NCBI GenBank assembly: GCA_003024985.2
Contig: PXIH01S0092557.1
Source: Euperipatoides rowelli
Taxonomy: Eukaryota > Onychophora > Udeonychophora > Euonychophora > Peripatopsidae
DNA length: 10,967 bases
Reading direction: 5' to 3' (one strand)
Shown here one piece after another: positions 1-7,658 of this stretch (position 1 is the first letter of the stretch; each line of letters begins with the position of its first letter). Made by a program: the position numbers and the translations under genes. The notes under the pieces were generated by a model that was not told the DNA's origin, did no database searches, and worked only from the letters and a program-made list of their open reading frames with translations.

Positions 1-812
1 TAATTAGTTGTTAAGTTAAGTGTTAGCAATCCTTTTAGTAGTTTGGATCACTTCAAAGGTTTAGAGTCAGGAACAATCTTTCCACTTAATTGAGATCTCA
101 CTTGTAAGACTACTTACACGGTTTATTACCCTTTTTATCCACATGTTCAAAGAATCAAGTTCAAGTTAACTAAAAATCTATCAACAACAATGCCTAGCAT
201 GTTGTTCATATTTATATTAATATTTCATATTTTGTAAAAAAAAAAAAAAGGTACTAAAAAAATCATCAAGTTTATCTACTAATCAAATAGAATGCATAAA
301 GGTTAGAACACACTGACAATAAATTCTCTGAGAATTAGAAGAATTTGACGCCTGTGATAAATTCTCTCATGTGTGTCATACATTCTTTAGACTCTACAGT
401 AAACTGACGTAAAAGAGAATTTTCCGTTAAATTTCAAATGTAGACTAGACTGCTACCTTTTGCAATTTATCTTTGAAGAATTAAATTGCAGCCAATCACC
501 GGTGACACAGACACGTGACCCATTAAACATGGTGGCATGCAAACTCAACTATGGTCGTCCGCTATTTATGAAAATTATATTAATTAAAATTTGTTCTTAA
601 GATAATAGGTTAAATTATGTGTACAAAATCAATGTAGGTATATATATATCCAATAATGGAAAGTTCTTAACTGATTGGTCTCCCTTGGTTTTGATTCATA
701 AATAATCCTAGACTGACATAATGTTGGAAATCATCATAAATAGCTGGATCACTTTAAAGTGAAGCTGTTGCTGTGGCTGACTCCAGCAGCAGTTTAAGAC
801 CTAAGAAAACAA
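1..812. other. AT-rich non-coding stretch
   Basis: No open reading frame of useful length and no recognisable RNA gene were found here. The stretch contains an A run at 236-248, a 15-bp perfect palindrome (arms AATTCTC and GAGAATT around one T) at 322-336, and two copies of ATAAATTCTCT about 40 bases apart (319-330 and 357-367). A short (TA)n tract lies near 640-650. It is most likely intergenic or intronic. The CCAAT/E-box cluster inside it is listed separately. Confidence 0.6.
490..540. promoter_or_regulatory. Possible regulatory cluster: CCAAT box, CACCGGTG palindrome, CACGTGAC E-box
   Basis: Within about 50 bases of otherwise AT-rich DNA lie a CCAAT pentamer (492-496), the 8-bp palindrome CACCGGTG (497-504) and the E-box CACGTGAC (512-519). 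A GCATGC palindrome closes the segment at 535-540. CCAAT boxes bind NF-Y and CACGTGAC is the classic bHLH-zipper (USF/MITF-type) site, so the grouping looks like a proximal promoter or enhancer. No gene start was identified on either side, and motifs this short occur by chance, so this is only a candidate. Confidence 0.18.
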
Positions 813-855
813 GGCCATGACCTAGGGCCCTGAATTCAAAAAGGTCCAGATGGCC
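813..855. repeat. Imperfect inverted repeat in a GC-richer island
   Basis: The left arm GGCCATGACCT (813-823) pairs with AGGTC (842-846) plus ATGGCC (850-855), leaving a 3-base bulge (847-849). The loop of about 18 bases contains the palindromes AGGGCCCT and GAATTC. The preceding bases (about 765-792) also carry complementary CTG- and CAG-rich tracts. The island is less AT-rich than its surroundings. It could be a fragment of a mobile element, but no family was recognised. Confidence 0.45.
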
Positions 856-1248
856 ACTGAGCCCAATTGAGATTACAATGTTGAATTAATAAAATAAATA
901 GACTGATAAATATTATTACGAATAAATAATATTTTTTTCTTTTGAATTGAAAACTGCTTTTTATTTGAAACTATCATTACATTAATTAAAAATACTTCAC
1001 TTTTTCATGCTACTATATCTAGTGACGTTCTNCAGACTAAAGCGTGAAGTTTATGCTCTGACCTACTACTTCCACATTCTACTTTAATTGAAGCTGCACT
1101 TGTCACTTTCGATCGTATCATCATACAGCTTTGTTGTTATTGTATAAATAATTCCCTAGTTATTATTCTTTCTGTTTTATGCAGACTTTATTAGCATTTC
1201 TTAAATCACTTTTGTGTAGATAGTTAATTTCATATTATTATGCAGTTT
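856..1248. other. AT-rich stretch without recognisable genes
   Basis: This stretch holds AT-rich sequence including an AATATTATT/AATAATATT inverted pair around 910-932. There is one ambiguous base at 1032. No coding, RNA or mobile-element signature was seen. Confidence 0.55.
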
Positions 1249-1326
1249 GCCCGTCAAAAATGATGGACACTAACTTCTTCCTTCTTAGGTTGCTATACTT
1301 AAAGCCCATCAAAAATGATGGATACA
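1249..1326 (+). repeat. Pair of 23-bp direct repeats 55 bp apart
   Basis: The segment beginning GCCCGTCAAAAATGATGG (1249) recurs as GCCCATCAAAAATGATGG (1304). The match extends a few more bases (GACACT versus GATACAG), with only transitions separating the copies in the shared core. The 32 bases between them are pyrimidine-rich and unlike the repeat. The pair may be the remains of a short tandem duplication or part of one unidentified dispersed element that also includes the hairpin segment just downstream. Confidence 0.6.
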
Positions 1327-1361
1327 GTGACATCTATGGACTTAACATAGAGTGAAAACAT

Positions 1362-1415
1362 CTCTGGGCGCTATGGCTCGCCGAAGATGGCCGAGCAGCA
1401 TGACAGACATCATGC
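1362..1415. other. GC-rich segment with two adjacent hairpins
   Basis: The first hairpin pairs GCTCG-CC (1376-1382) with GG-C-CGAGC (1389-1396), with a 6-base loop and one bulged base. The second is a perfect 6-bp stem, GCATGA (1398-1403) with TCATGC (1410-1415), over a 6-base loop. The base composition stands out sharply from the AT-rich flanks. One forward frame is open from about 1360 to a TAA near 1437, but it is too short to call a gene. It could be a fragment of a SINE-like or other mobile element, or a small structured RNA. No A/B box or other known signature was seen. Confidence 0.35.
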
Positions 1416-1878
1416 CTTTTATTATAGTTAGATTATAATTGGCGATTAATTAAAATTTAGAATAATAATGGAAAATAACTCATTCTTAGTTTGAAAGTCC
1501 TTAAAAACATTTCTGATTTATAACTTTAAATTAAATATAGGAAAAATTTATTTTATTGTAACTTTGAATTTCAACCAATCAATGATTCAATCAGATTGGA
1601 GCACTATTAAACAAAAATACTTTTTATGTTAGCGAACTTAGGATTCAGACATTAATGTATAAAGAATTTGAAAGACCACTCTTTAGTAAAAATGCCTTAG
1701 TAAAAAGGAAAGGGAGTTTGTTAATATTATGACAGTAAAGTGAAGAGGGAAGACATTTATTAAAACAATTCACTACAGTATTAACAAGTGATTGAGAGGG
1801 AAATCAGTAGATTATACTTTATCTTCATTAATTATTATGGAATTGCAAATAGAGTAGATGATAAAAAGGACTTGTAAA
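1416..1878. other. AT-rich stretch without recognisable genes
   Basis: Nothing was identified here beyond AT-rich sequence. A short GACAGTAAAGTG-like string near 1731-1742 is echoed at 1930-1941 (GATAGTAAAGTG) on the other side of the palindrome, so the two flanks of the palindrome share a short direct repeat. Confidence 0.5.
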
Positions 1879-1919
1879 ATTAAATCATAGTGAAGCCATT
1901 GGCTTCACTATGATTTAAT
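1879..1919. repeat. Perfect 41-bp palindrome (20-bp arms, 1-base centre)
   Basis: Bases 1879-1898 are the exact reverse complement of 1900-1919, with only T1899 unpaired. The inner part reads GTGAAGCCA-T-TGGCTTCAC. Pairing breaks at the next base outward (A1878 against A1920). A perfect arm of this length in unconstrained AT-rich DNA is not expected by chance. It could form a cruciform or an RNA hairpin. Likely sources are a recent inverted duplication or replication template switch, or a very small hairpin-type element. No target-site duplication was recognised. Confidence 0.9.
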
Positions 1920-1956
1920 ATTAGTAAACGATAGTAAAGTGGGGAATAATTAGCTG

Positions 1957-2345
1957 ACTGCAACCATTTTAAAACATGGTAGGTGACTTTCCCCTAACAA
2001 CACCTACCTATTGCCAAAACTACACCACTTAGCCACACCTTCTGCCTCTACACCCTACAAAAATGCTTGCTAACCAGTTAAAACCCTTGCTGACCTGGCA
2101 CTTAAAAAAGTATGACCATCTTTAAACTTGGTAGATGATTTCCCTCAGACAACACCTACCTGCTACCAAAACATACCCAACTATCACTTCCCCATTCCTC
2201 TTACAAAAATGTTTGCTAACCTTAAAATAAACCTTATGACTGGACACTTAAAATAATGCTATCATTCTGAAATTTTTTAGGTGACTTTCCCTGGACAACA
2301 ACATCTACCTAATATCCAAATTGCTGACCAGGCATAAAACACTTG
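1957..2345 (+). repeat. Three degenerate copies of a ~150-bp tandem repeat
   Basis: Copies begin near 1957, 2111 and 2257. Each starts with a CAT/CCAT string and a (G)GTAGGTGACTTTCCC-like block. Then come ACAACACCTACCT, a CCAAAAC block, TACAAAAATGCTTGCTAACC, and an end resembling CTGACCTGGCACTTAAAA. The third copy keeps both ends but lacks about 60 bases of the middle. Each copy carries a small hairpin: GGTAGGTG (1978-1985) with CACCTACC (2001-2008) in copy 1, GGTAGATG (2130-2137) with CACCTACC (2153-2160) in copy 2, and a weaker version around 2278-2309 in copy 3. Divergence is high, so this is an old array. There is no reading frame. Confidence 0.75.
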
Positions 2346-3620
2346 TTTTTGGATGGATATTGAGCTTTAAAACAATGTTTTTCTGCATTAGTTTAGCTGA
2401 TACTGAACAATATTATGCCAACTTATTCATTTAGATCCGTGGTGTCTAAACATTTTCATCTACAGGTTCTTATTTGATGGCAAATTATTTTTGATGCCCC
2501 CTTTGTAATAACATACTTTTTGATTGAACACTATTGCAAAATTTATGAGTTAAGGGCTTATAGGTATAAAAAAATAATTATTAATAGTTTTAGAAATATA
2601 TAATATTTTTAGGCCTAGAAGTAAAGAAAATAAAAATAGATTAAAAATTAGAAAAACATTTTTAAAGTTGAAAACAAGTGCTTTTGATTAAACTACCAAA
2701 TGAGCCAAAATGTTGGTTCTAAATTAATTTTTCATCAGATACTAGTGAAAGAAGCCACAGTCCTAGTGGCTATAAATCAAGTTTTTAAAATGTACCTCAG
2801 ACTGTTTCCGGAATAATTAAAGCTCTGGTGTTTGCTATAGATTTGGTCAGCAAATTTAATAGATCCAAATAACATCAATTATGTTTTAGCATAGCTCTCA
2901 AGTAAATCAAACATCAATGTACTAGAATGAGTGGTTAAGGAGGAGTACTAAACCTTATTAAGATATAATCATTTGTTTTCTTTTATTATATATATTTGTG
3001 CACTTTATATCTGCAATCTAAAACTAACTTAATATTATAAATTTAAATTAATCTTTTATTGGTTTTCATGATTTTGAAATTTTATATCATTAAATTATTA
3101 AATCATAATATTTTTTATACATTTATTTCATAATAATTCAGGATTGAATACATTAATATTACACTTGCTTTTAGCTTTATATTTAAATCTTCCAATTTTT
3201 TACAATGAAATTTATAACATACTGTATAGAGAGGGTAAAGGGGGGGGGGCTTTATAGAGAAACTATACAAATAAATTTATATTTAGTAAATCTAATTTAA
3301 AGGTTTCAGTCTATTTTTACAATCGCTTTAAAACTCCAGGTACAATGCATCTGCTTTCTCCTGACTGACCCAAAATTAAAATTACAACTAATATTTATTT
3401 TATACATCATATTCGGAAGCATGGGATTTGTATTCTCCAAAATGATTAGATGAATGTATGTTAAGTCTTTCCATCATTCTGAAAAATCACTTTAAAAAAA
3501 CATTATAGGTAGCAATGAACAGTTTGTGCAAAATATATAAACACATAAAGTTTTTATTATGATTTAATATAAGTGCATAAGTGCTATCAGTGGCCTTAGC
3601 ATATCCAGTTGATATTAATA
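2346..3620. other. AT-rich stretch without recognisable genes
   Basis: The stretch holds long AT-rich sequence. It contains a 6-bp hairpin (AGCCAC at 2753-2758 with GTGGCT at 2766-2771), a run of ten G (3240-3249), and one copy of a 19-bp repeat (3249-3267) listed separately. No open reading frame, RNA gene or transposon terminus was recognised. Confidence 0.55.
3249..3267 (+). repeat. Dispersed 19-bp direct repeat, copy 1
   Basis: GCTTTATAGAGAAACTATA at 3249-3267 recurs as GCTTCATAGAGAAACTATA at 4064-4082, one mismatch in 19 and 815 bases apart. The similarity does not extend into either flank. The string contains a partial inverted symmetry (TATAG...CTATA). It may be chance, a regulatory-type motif, or the end of an unrecognised element. 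Confidence 0.4.
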
Positions 3621-3698
3621 TTTCCCCTATCTTTTCTCCAGCAACTAATCAGAGAGAACTTGATAGTGTCTGTTATGATCATTCTTTGTGTCTATTAA
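3621..3698 (+). other. Weak candidate splice acceptor followed by a short open segment
   Basis: A polypyrimidine tract (TTTCCCCTATCTTTTCTCC, 3621-3639) runs directly into AG at 3640-3641, which is a textbook 3' splice site. If spliced there in phase 0, the following 19 codons would read QLIRENLIVSVMIILCVY and then TAA at 3696-3698, a short mostly hydrophobic tail. No partner exon, donor site or protein family was recognised. Strong-looking acceptors are common by chance in AT/CT-rich DNA, so this may be nothing. Confidence 0.1.
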
Positions 3699-3712
3699 CA
3701 CATTTAATAGAC
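3690..3712. repeat. 9-bp perfect inverted repeat
   Basis: GTCTATTAA (3690-3698) is the reverse complement of TTAATAGAC (3704-3712), with a 5-base spacer. This is a small AT-rich hairpin, possibly chance. Confidence 0.5.
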
Positions 3713-4250
3713 TTTATTCTTGACATAACCCCATAGGTTTACAAAAGTTAAGTCTGATGATCAAGATGATCACAGTGTCAAACCATTCACTCAAATCCAT
3801 CTTTTGGAAAATATAGCATGGTGTACCATTCTGTTAGAAATCACTAAGAGTGGAATAAAATACACAATGTCATGTTCCTGCATTTGGATTCCAGTTAATT
3901 GCAATGCCATCTATTGTAACCCAGCATAACTTATTAAGAAACAATAAAACTATATGAGTTCACATAAATTTGAATACAAAGTGTTTGTTGCTATCTATAA
4001 TGTTGTTTTAATTGATTTTTCATTAAGAGAGAAAGATTTTGTATTCTTATTTGTGGAGTCAGTGCTTCATAGAGAAACTATATTTTGCTGGAGATGGAGT
4101 TAAAAAAAACTTATTTTCTTACACTTTTATAACTCTGTAGATTTTCACTATTTATGTGTCATAATAAATGGAGATTAACTTAACTAATAAACTTAAATAA
4201 TATTATTTATATTTTAATATTTATTCTAAGTATAGAAACATTACTTCAAA
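3713..4250. other. AT-rich stretch without recognisable genes
   Basis: No gene or terminus was recognised. The segment carries the second copy of the 19-bp direct repeat (4064-4082) and a tandem GATGATCA pair near 3755-3771. An AATAAA-type signal appears near 3943, but no transcript body was found for it. Confidence 0.5.
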
Positions 4251-4388
4251 TATCCAAAATTCTCAGAAACCAAATCAGTTTATTTGTATTCTGTAGAACA
4301 GAACATAATGAGATATGAAGTAGTGACACTGTTTGGAATTCAAGGCTTATGTATAGTGTTATAATGAAAGTCCACTGCACTATACTAC

Positions 4389-4396
4389 TTCCCCTT
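4389..4396 (-). other. Polypurine tract of the retrotransposon remnant
   Basis: The minus strand reads AAGGGGAA here, 11 bases after the stop codon that ends the integrase reading. In LTR retrotransposons such a tract primes plus-strand DNA synthesis and abuts the 3' LTR. The next bases (GTAGTATAGTGC) would be the LTR start, though the usual TG terminus is not intact. Position and composition support the call; the element is dead. Confidence 0.55.
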
Positions 4397-4407
4397 AAAA
4401 AAATATT

Positions 4408-5376
4408 TCAGTTAAGGTCAGTTGGTGGATTTCTTGCATGTCTGAGGTGCATTACATCAGGGGGAATTTTGTATTGGTGTGGAAATAATTTCTTGTTTTT
4501 CAAGTGCTTGAGTGCTGGTTGTGGACAAAAGTTTAATTTGGTGTACCTGTCTGTTCCAAACCTTTCCAAAAGGTAATACAACCCTGTATGACATTGGACC
4601 CATTTTATTTTTTCTAATGACCACACAGGGGCACCATTTGATTGAACTGTCATATCTTCTCTCACATGTTTTTCAGTACTAAAATCCATACTTTGCACCT
4701 TCTTCCTCTGAGTGTTTGTTTATCATGGAATTTCTAACTACCTGTTCAGTAGATGGTATTAGTAGATCTAATCTAGTTCTGATTTATCTTCATAAGAACA
4801 ATTTTTCTGGAGTTTTGTGTATATTTACAAGTGAGGGTAGACTAAGACTGTCAGAAATGGACCAGTATACTGAGTTTTTTTTAGGTGCTCTAAGATCTAA
4901 AAAAATCTCTTTGCCTGTCCATTTGCAGCTGGGTTTTAACGTGCAGATTTAATGTGTCTTATACCATGCATTTTAAATAACATTTTAAATTATTTTGAGT
5001 CAAACTGACTGCCGTTATCTAACACTATTTGTTGTAACAAGCAAATCTGCAAACCAAGATTCAGCACAATTATGGTTTTGTTAATAGTCATTATTTCATT
5101 ATTTGCACTTCTGACCATTTTGATTGTGCATCCATTGTGATTAAGAAGGTTTACCCTCTAAATGAACCAACAAAATGAATGTGTATCCTTTGCCAAAACA
5201 TAGTAGGCCAAGACCAAGGATGTAGCCTAATTAGACTTTGATATGATTATTAGGCCTAATCTGAATGCGCACATATTTACATGACAGGGTGAGTGGCATA
5301 AGCAATGCACCAAACATTTCAAATACAAAAATCTAGACTAAATTACACTCGATAAGATTGAACCACCACTCAGTTA
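4408..5376 (-). pseudogene. Decayed Ty3/Gypsy integrase (end of pol)
   Basis: Integrase joins retrotransposon DNA to the host chromosome. Minus-strand landmarks follow the family order. LHPWSWP (5205-5225) and RIHIHFVG (5166-5189) come first, then MDAQSKWSEV (5106-5135), DNGSQF (5002-5019), HGIRHIKSAR (4939-4968) and NPAANGQAKRF (4903-4935). RTRLDLLIPST (4748-4780), the GPY/F-type GPMSY (4586-4600) and WNRQVHQIKL (4529-4558) complete the series. A 96-residue open stretch (4698-4408) supplies the C-terminus, ending NPPTDLN. The landmarks fall in three different frames, and in-frame stops occur inside and between them. The first catalytic Asp appears as His (5175-5177), the second Asp is kept (5017-5019), and the Glu is Lys (4909-4911). 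The last two still sit exactly 35 residues apart, the D-35-E spacing. Frames broken and active site lost, this is not functional. Confidence 0.85.
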
Positions 5377-5422
5377 AAAAAAAACTTATGCATGAATACA
5401 TCTGGAATATACTGTATATCTG

Positions 5423-5453
5423 GGGCCAGAGCAGTGTTCTAGCACCCTGGCCC
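5423..5453. repeat. GC-rich 7-bp hairpin
   Basis: GGGCCAG (5423-5429) pairs with CTGGCCC (5447-5453) across a 17-base loop, which can add a GTG/CAC inner pair. The local GC richness stands out. It lies just upstream (in minus-strand terms) of the integrase remnant and may mark where the retroelement is broken by other sequence. No family was recognised. Confidence 0.45.
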
Positions 5454-5528
5454 AAAAAACCCTGAATGAAATCTGACTTCTTTAGAAGGACTGATATATC
5501 ATTTTGAAATTGGTTTTATACTTTAATT

Positions 5529-5720
5529 CTATATAATGATTGGAATTTGTAGTTTCCAATTATTTTCTAATATGTACCATACCTTGATGTAAGCCATTAG
5601 TCTACTGCATAAATATACTAGTGTCTGCCGAGAAAACTGTGGAGCTCCCCTATTCCAAGACAAATAGGTCAGCAACCTTACTGTTTTAACAGTCTTAACC
5701 TTTACCCCAACTCCCACTAG
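5529..5720. other. Unassigned, less AT-rich segment
   Basis: The stretch from about 5620 to 5715 is richer in G and C than its neighbours. The minus strand is open for 62 codons across 5529-5717. The predicted peptide shows no motif I recognise, and there is no start context, splice signal or neighbour to support a gene. It may be another piece of a mobile element, possibly of the adjacent retrotransposon, or a host exon fragment. It is not called as coding. Confidence 0.25.
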
Positions 5721-5745
5721 TTAATTAATAACAATGTCCCAACCC

Positions 5746-6040
5746 TAAAGATAGATAGATAGGAAAAAAAAGATAGATAGATAGATGGTGGATGGATAAA
5801 TAGTTAGATAGATTGATTGTTTGACTGATTGATAGATGGATGAACTGCTGGCTGGCTAACTGGATGAAAGGATGGAAGGATAGCTGGGTATGTGGATGGA
5901 TGAGTGGATGGATGTTTGGGTGAATGGATGGATAGGCAGATGGATGGAATGGAGGGATGGATAGGTAGATAAATAGAGTGATAGATGGATGAATTTTTGG
6001 ATTAGAGGATGAACAGCTGGAGTGAAAGATAGATACCGTA
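5746..6040 (+). repeat. Compound GATA/GATT/GATG microsatellite
   Basis: The tract starts with (GATA)n near 5750-5785, passes through GATT/GACT variants (about 5810-5835) and continues as an interrupted (GGAT)n/(GATG)n array to about 6040. A minus-strand open frame of 108 codons across it encodes only Ser/His/Pro/Ile/Tyr-rich repeats. It is a by-product of the tetranucleotide pattern, not a gene. Interruptions are frequent, so the array is old and probably not very variable now. Confidence 0.9.
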
Positions 6041-6580
6041 GATAAAAACAAATCAGTTTTGTTTTAATTGGCTATTTTTCAATGAAACCCTACATCTAAA
6101 ATACATATTTTTTTTAGGGGGAGGGTTGGATTAGGACCCCCCTCCCTCTCTTGCTTATAGCCCCTTCTCTCTTCAAAAAAAAATTAACGCTTATTCTAAG
6201 AGTTATTCTAAGAAACAAATATATTCATCCTCCCTTCCCCACTCTCATCCCCTTCTCTAGAAATTACATAAAACGATTCTTTTTAAATATATGTAAATTT
6301 CTTGATCAAGACAAAATTCATCCATCGATATTTTTCTTAAATTAAACTTAGCTTTATTAATTTGACTTAAATGCTATTAATATTTTTATCATTATCTTAA
6401 ATAGTCTGTCTAATATCAGTTTGTTTTCTATTTTTTATATGCACTATTTCAGAAATACAGTATATATAGACTCGATTCAATTTAATCTCTTTCTATTGTG
6501 ATTGATTATGTGTGGCACATTTATGTATGCATGGCCAGTTTATGAGATCGATCTTTATGATTGCTCCATCTCTGCCCTCC
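6041..6580. other. AT-rich stretch with C/T-rich tracts
   Basis: No gene was identified. The stretch contains the G-tract/C-tract inverted repeat listed below, pyrimidine-rich tracts (6136-6175 and 6228-6258) and AT-rich sequence. A 64-codon open frame at 6151-6345 is low-complexity translation without motifs. Confidence 0.5.
6119..6146. repeat. G-tract/C-tract inverted repeat
   Basis: GGGAGGG (6119-6125) is the reverse complement of CCCTCCC (6140-6146), with a 14-base spacer. Extra G and C lie on the outside of the left arm and the inside of the right arm. The single purine-rich and pyrimidine-rich arms could form a stable stem. Confidence 0.5.
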
Positions 6581-6596
6581 TTTTTTTTTTTTTTTT
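6581..6596 (+). repeat. T16 homopolymer
   Basis: Sixteen T in a row follow a C/T-rich stretch. On the minus strand it is a poly(A) tract that could mark the 3' end of a retroposed sequence, but no body of a SINE or LINE was recognised beside it. Confidence 0.7.
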
Positions 6597-7656
6597 AAAT
6601 TTATCTTGTCTTGCCTGATTTGAAATGTCCATACATTTATCATTAGATGATTGCGATGTTGTGATGACGGCGTTCCGGCATCATCATAATCATGGTAAGT
6701 GCACAGTCGTCCGAGAAAAAATCGTCAGCTTTAATCACTGAGCTCTATCAAATTGCACAAATTAAATTCAATACTCAGTTAATTAGGTTTCTTTACAGGA
6801 AAAACAATATGGGCATACACTACCAGTCTCATATCGACCTTTCTGGCGTCACAGTATTATCTGACTAGAACAGCTAGGCTACAGTGAAAAAAAAAAAAAG
6901 AAATGACTTCAAAATTTGTTAAATTAAATTTTTATGAAATTTTGACTTGGAAATCAATAATTTAATAATTAATAGTGTATATAAATTAGTAGGTCATTTG
7001 AATGACAATTCAGTTCCTACCATTTCCTAGCGAGCAATCCCAATTTATTATAATGATGTTTCCTTCATTCTATTTAATAAATGTGGAGCATTCATTCACA
7101 ATAATTACAAAGTTATTATTTTTTATTTTAAATATTATTTTGTTTAAAATCGTCAAAAAAAAAATATTTCATAAGAAAAATATATAGACCTACAACCAAA
7201 AGATAAAACAAAATTTAAAAAGTTATGTTTTTAATAATTTCATCTAGTTATGTTTTTTTTTTTTTTTTGTTATTGTTGTTGGTTTTTTTTTTTGTCAAAC
7301 ATAATAAATTTTCGTATTACAATTTTTTACAAAATTTATAAAATACAGACTAAATACCATAATTATATTATCATGTGTGTAATTAAAATGATTAGATAAA
7401 TTTCCATTTTTATTTTTTCAAATGCAACATGTTTTTTCTAGCTATAGTATTCTGATGTTAATAATAATTGACATAATTATTGCATCTAATTCTCATCTAT
7501 TAATGATAATTAAAATTAGCCTATGCACAACATAATTAATAAATAAGTTTACTCTTTATCTAATAAACAGTACAAATACAAAGTGGGAGAAGCAAACATT
7601 TGTGCCAATATTTACAGTATTAGACTATAAAAAATAATACTTAATTCATAACCAAT
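6597..7656. other. AT-rich stretch with homopolymer T runs
   Basis: No gene was found. Notable items are a small CpG-containing inverted pattern near 6661-6683 (GATGA...TCATC around CGG/CCG), an A run near 6886-6898, and T runs at 7253-7268 and 7283-7293. A 61-codon open frame at 7002-7187 is AT-driven and has no motifs. Confidence 0.5.
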
Positions 7657-7658
7657 TA

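Larger units (their letters stand above)
4250..5390 (-). mobile_element. 5'-truncated Ty3/Gypsy-type LTR retrotransposon remnant
   Basis: On the minus strand the order fits the 3' third of a Ty3/Gypsy element: integrase remnant (about 5376 down to 4408), stop codon, then 11 bases later a polypurine tract AAGGGGAA (complement of 4389-4396). Next comes a sequence that would be the start of the 3' LTR, with an AATAAA signal on the minus strand at 4279-4284. The outer end of the LTR could not be fixed, so 4250 is approximate. No reverse transcriptase, RNase H, protease, gag or 5' LTR was recognised beyond about 5390, so the copy is truncated or too decayed upstream. Integrase wording and the GPY/F-like tail suggest a Mag-like lineage, as inference only. 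Confidence 0.65.

Noticed and set aside
4349-4952. Plus-strand open frames at 4349-4576 and 4716-4952
   Set aside because: They are antisense shadows of the minus-strand retrotransposon integrase remnant and have no motifs of their own.
5725-6051. 108-codon minus-strand open frame rich in Ser, His, Pro and Ile
   Set aside because: It is a direct translation of the GATA/GATG tetranucleotide array; no gene features accompany it.
6655-6700. CpG-containing GATGACGG...CATCATC pattern as a functional hairpin
   Set aside because: The stem is short and interrupted, with no supporting context.
6581-7293. Poly(T) and poly(A) runs as tails of retroposed SINEs or LINEs
   Set aside because: No element body, promoter boxes or target-site duplication could be seen next to any of the runs.
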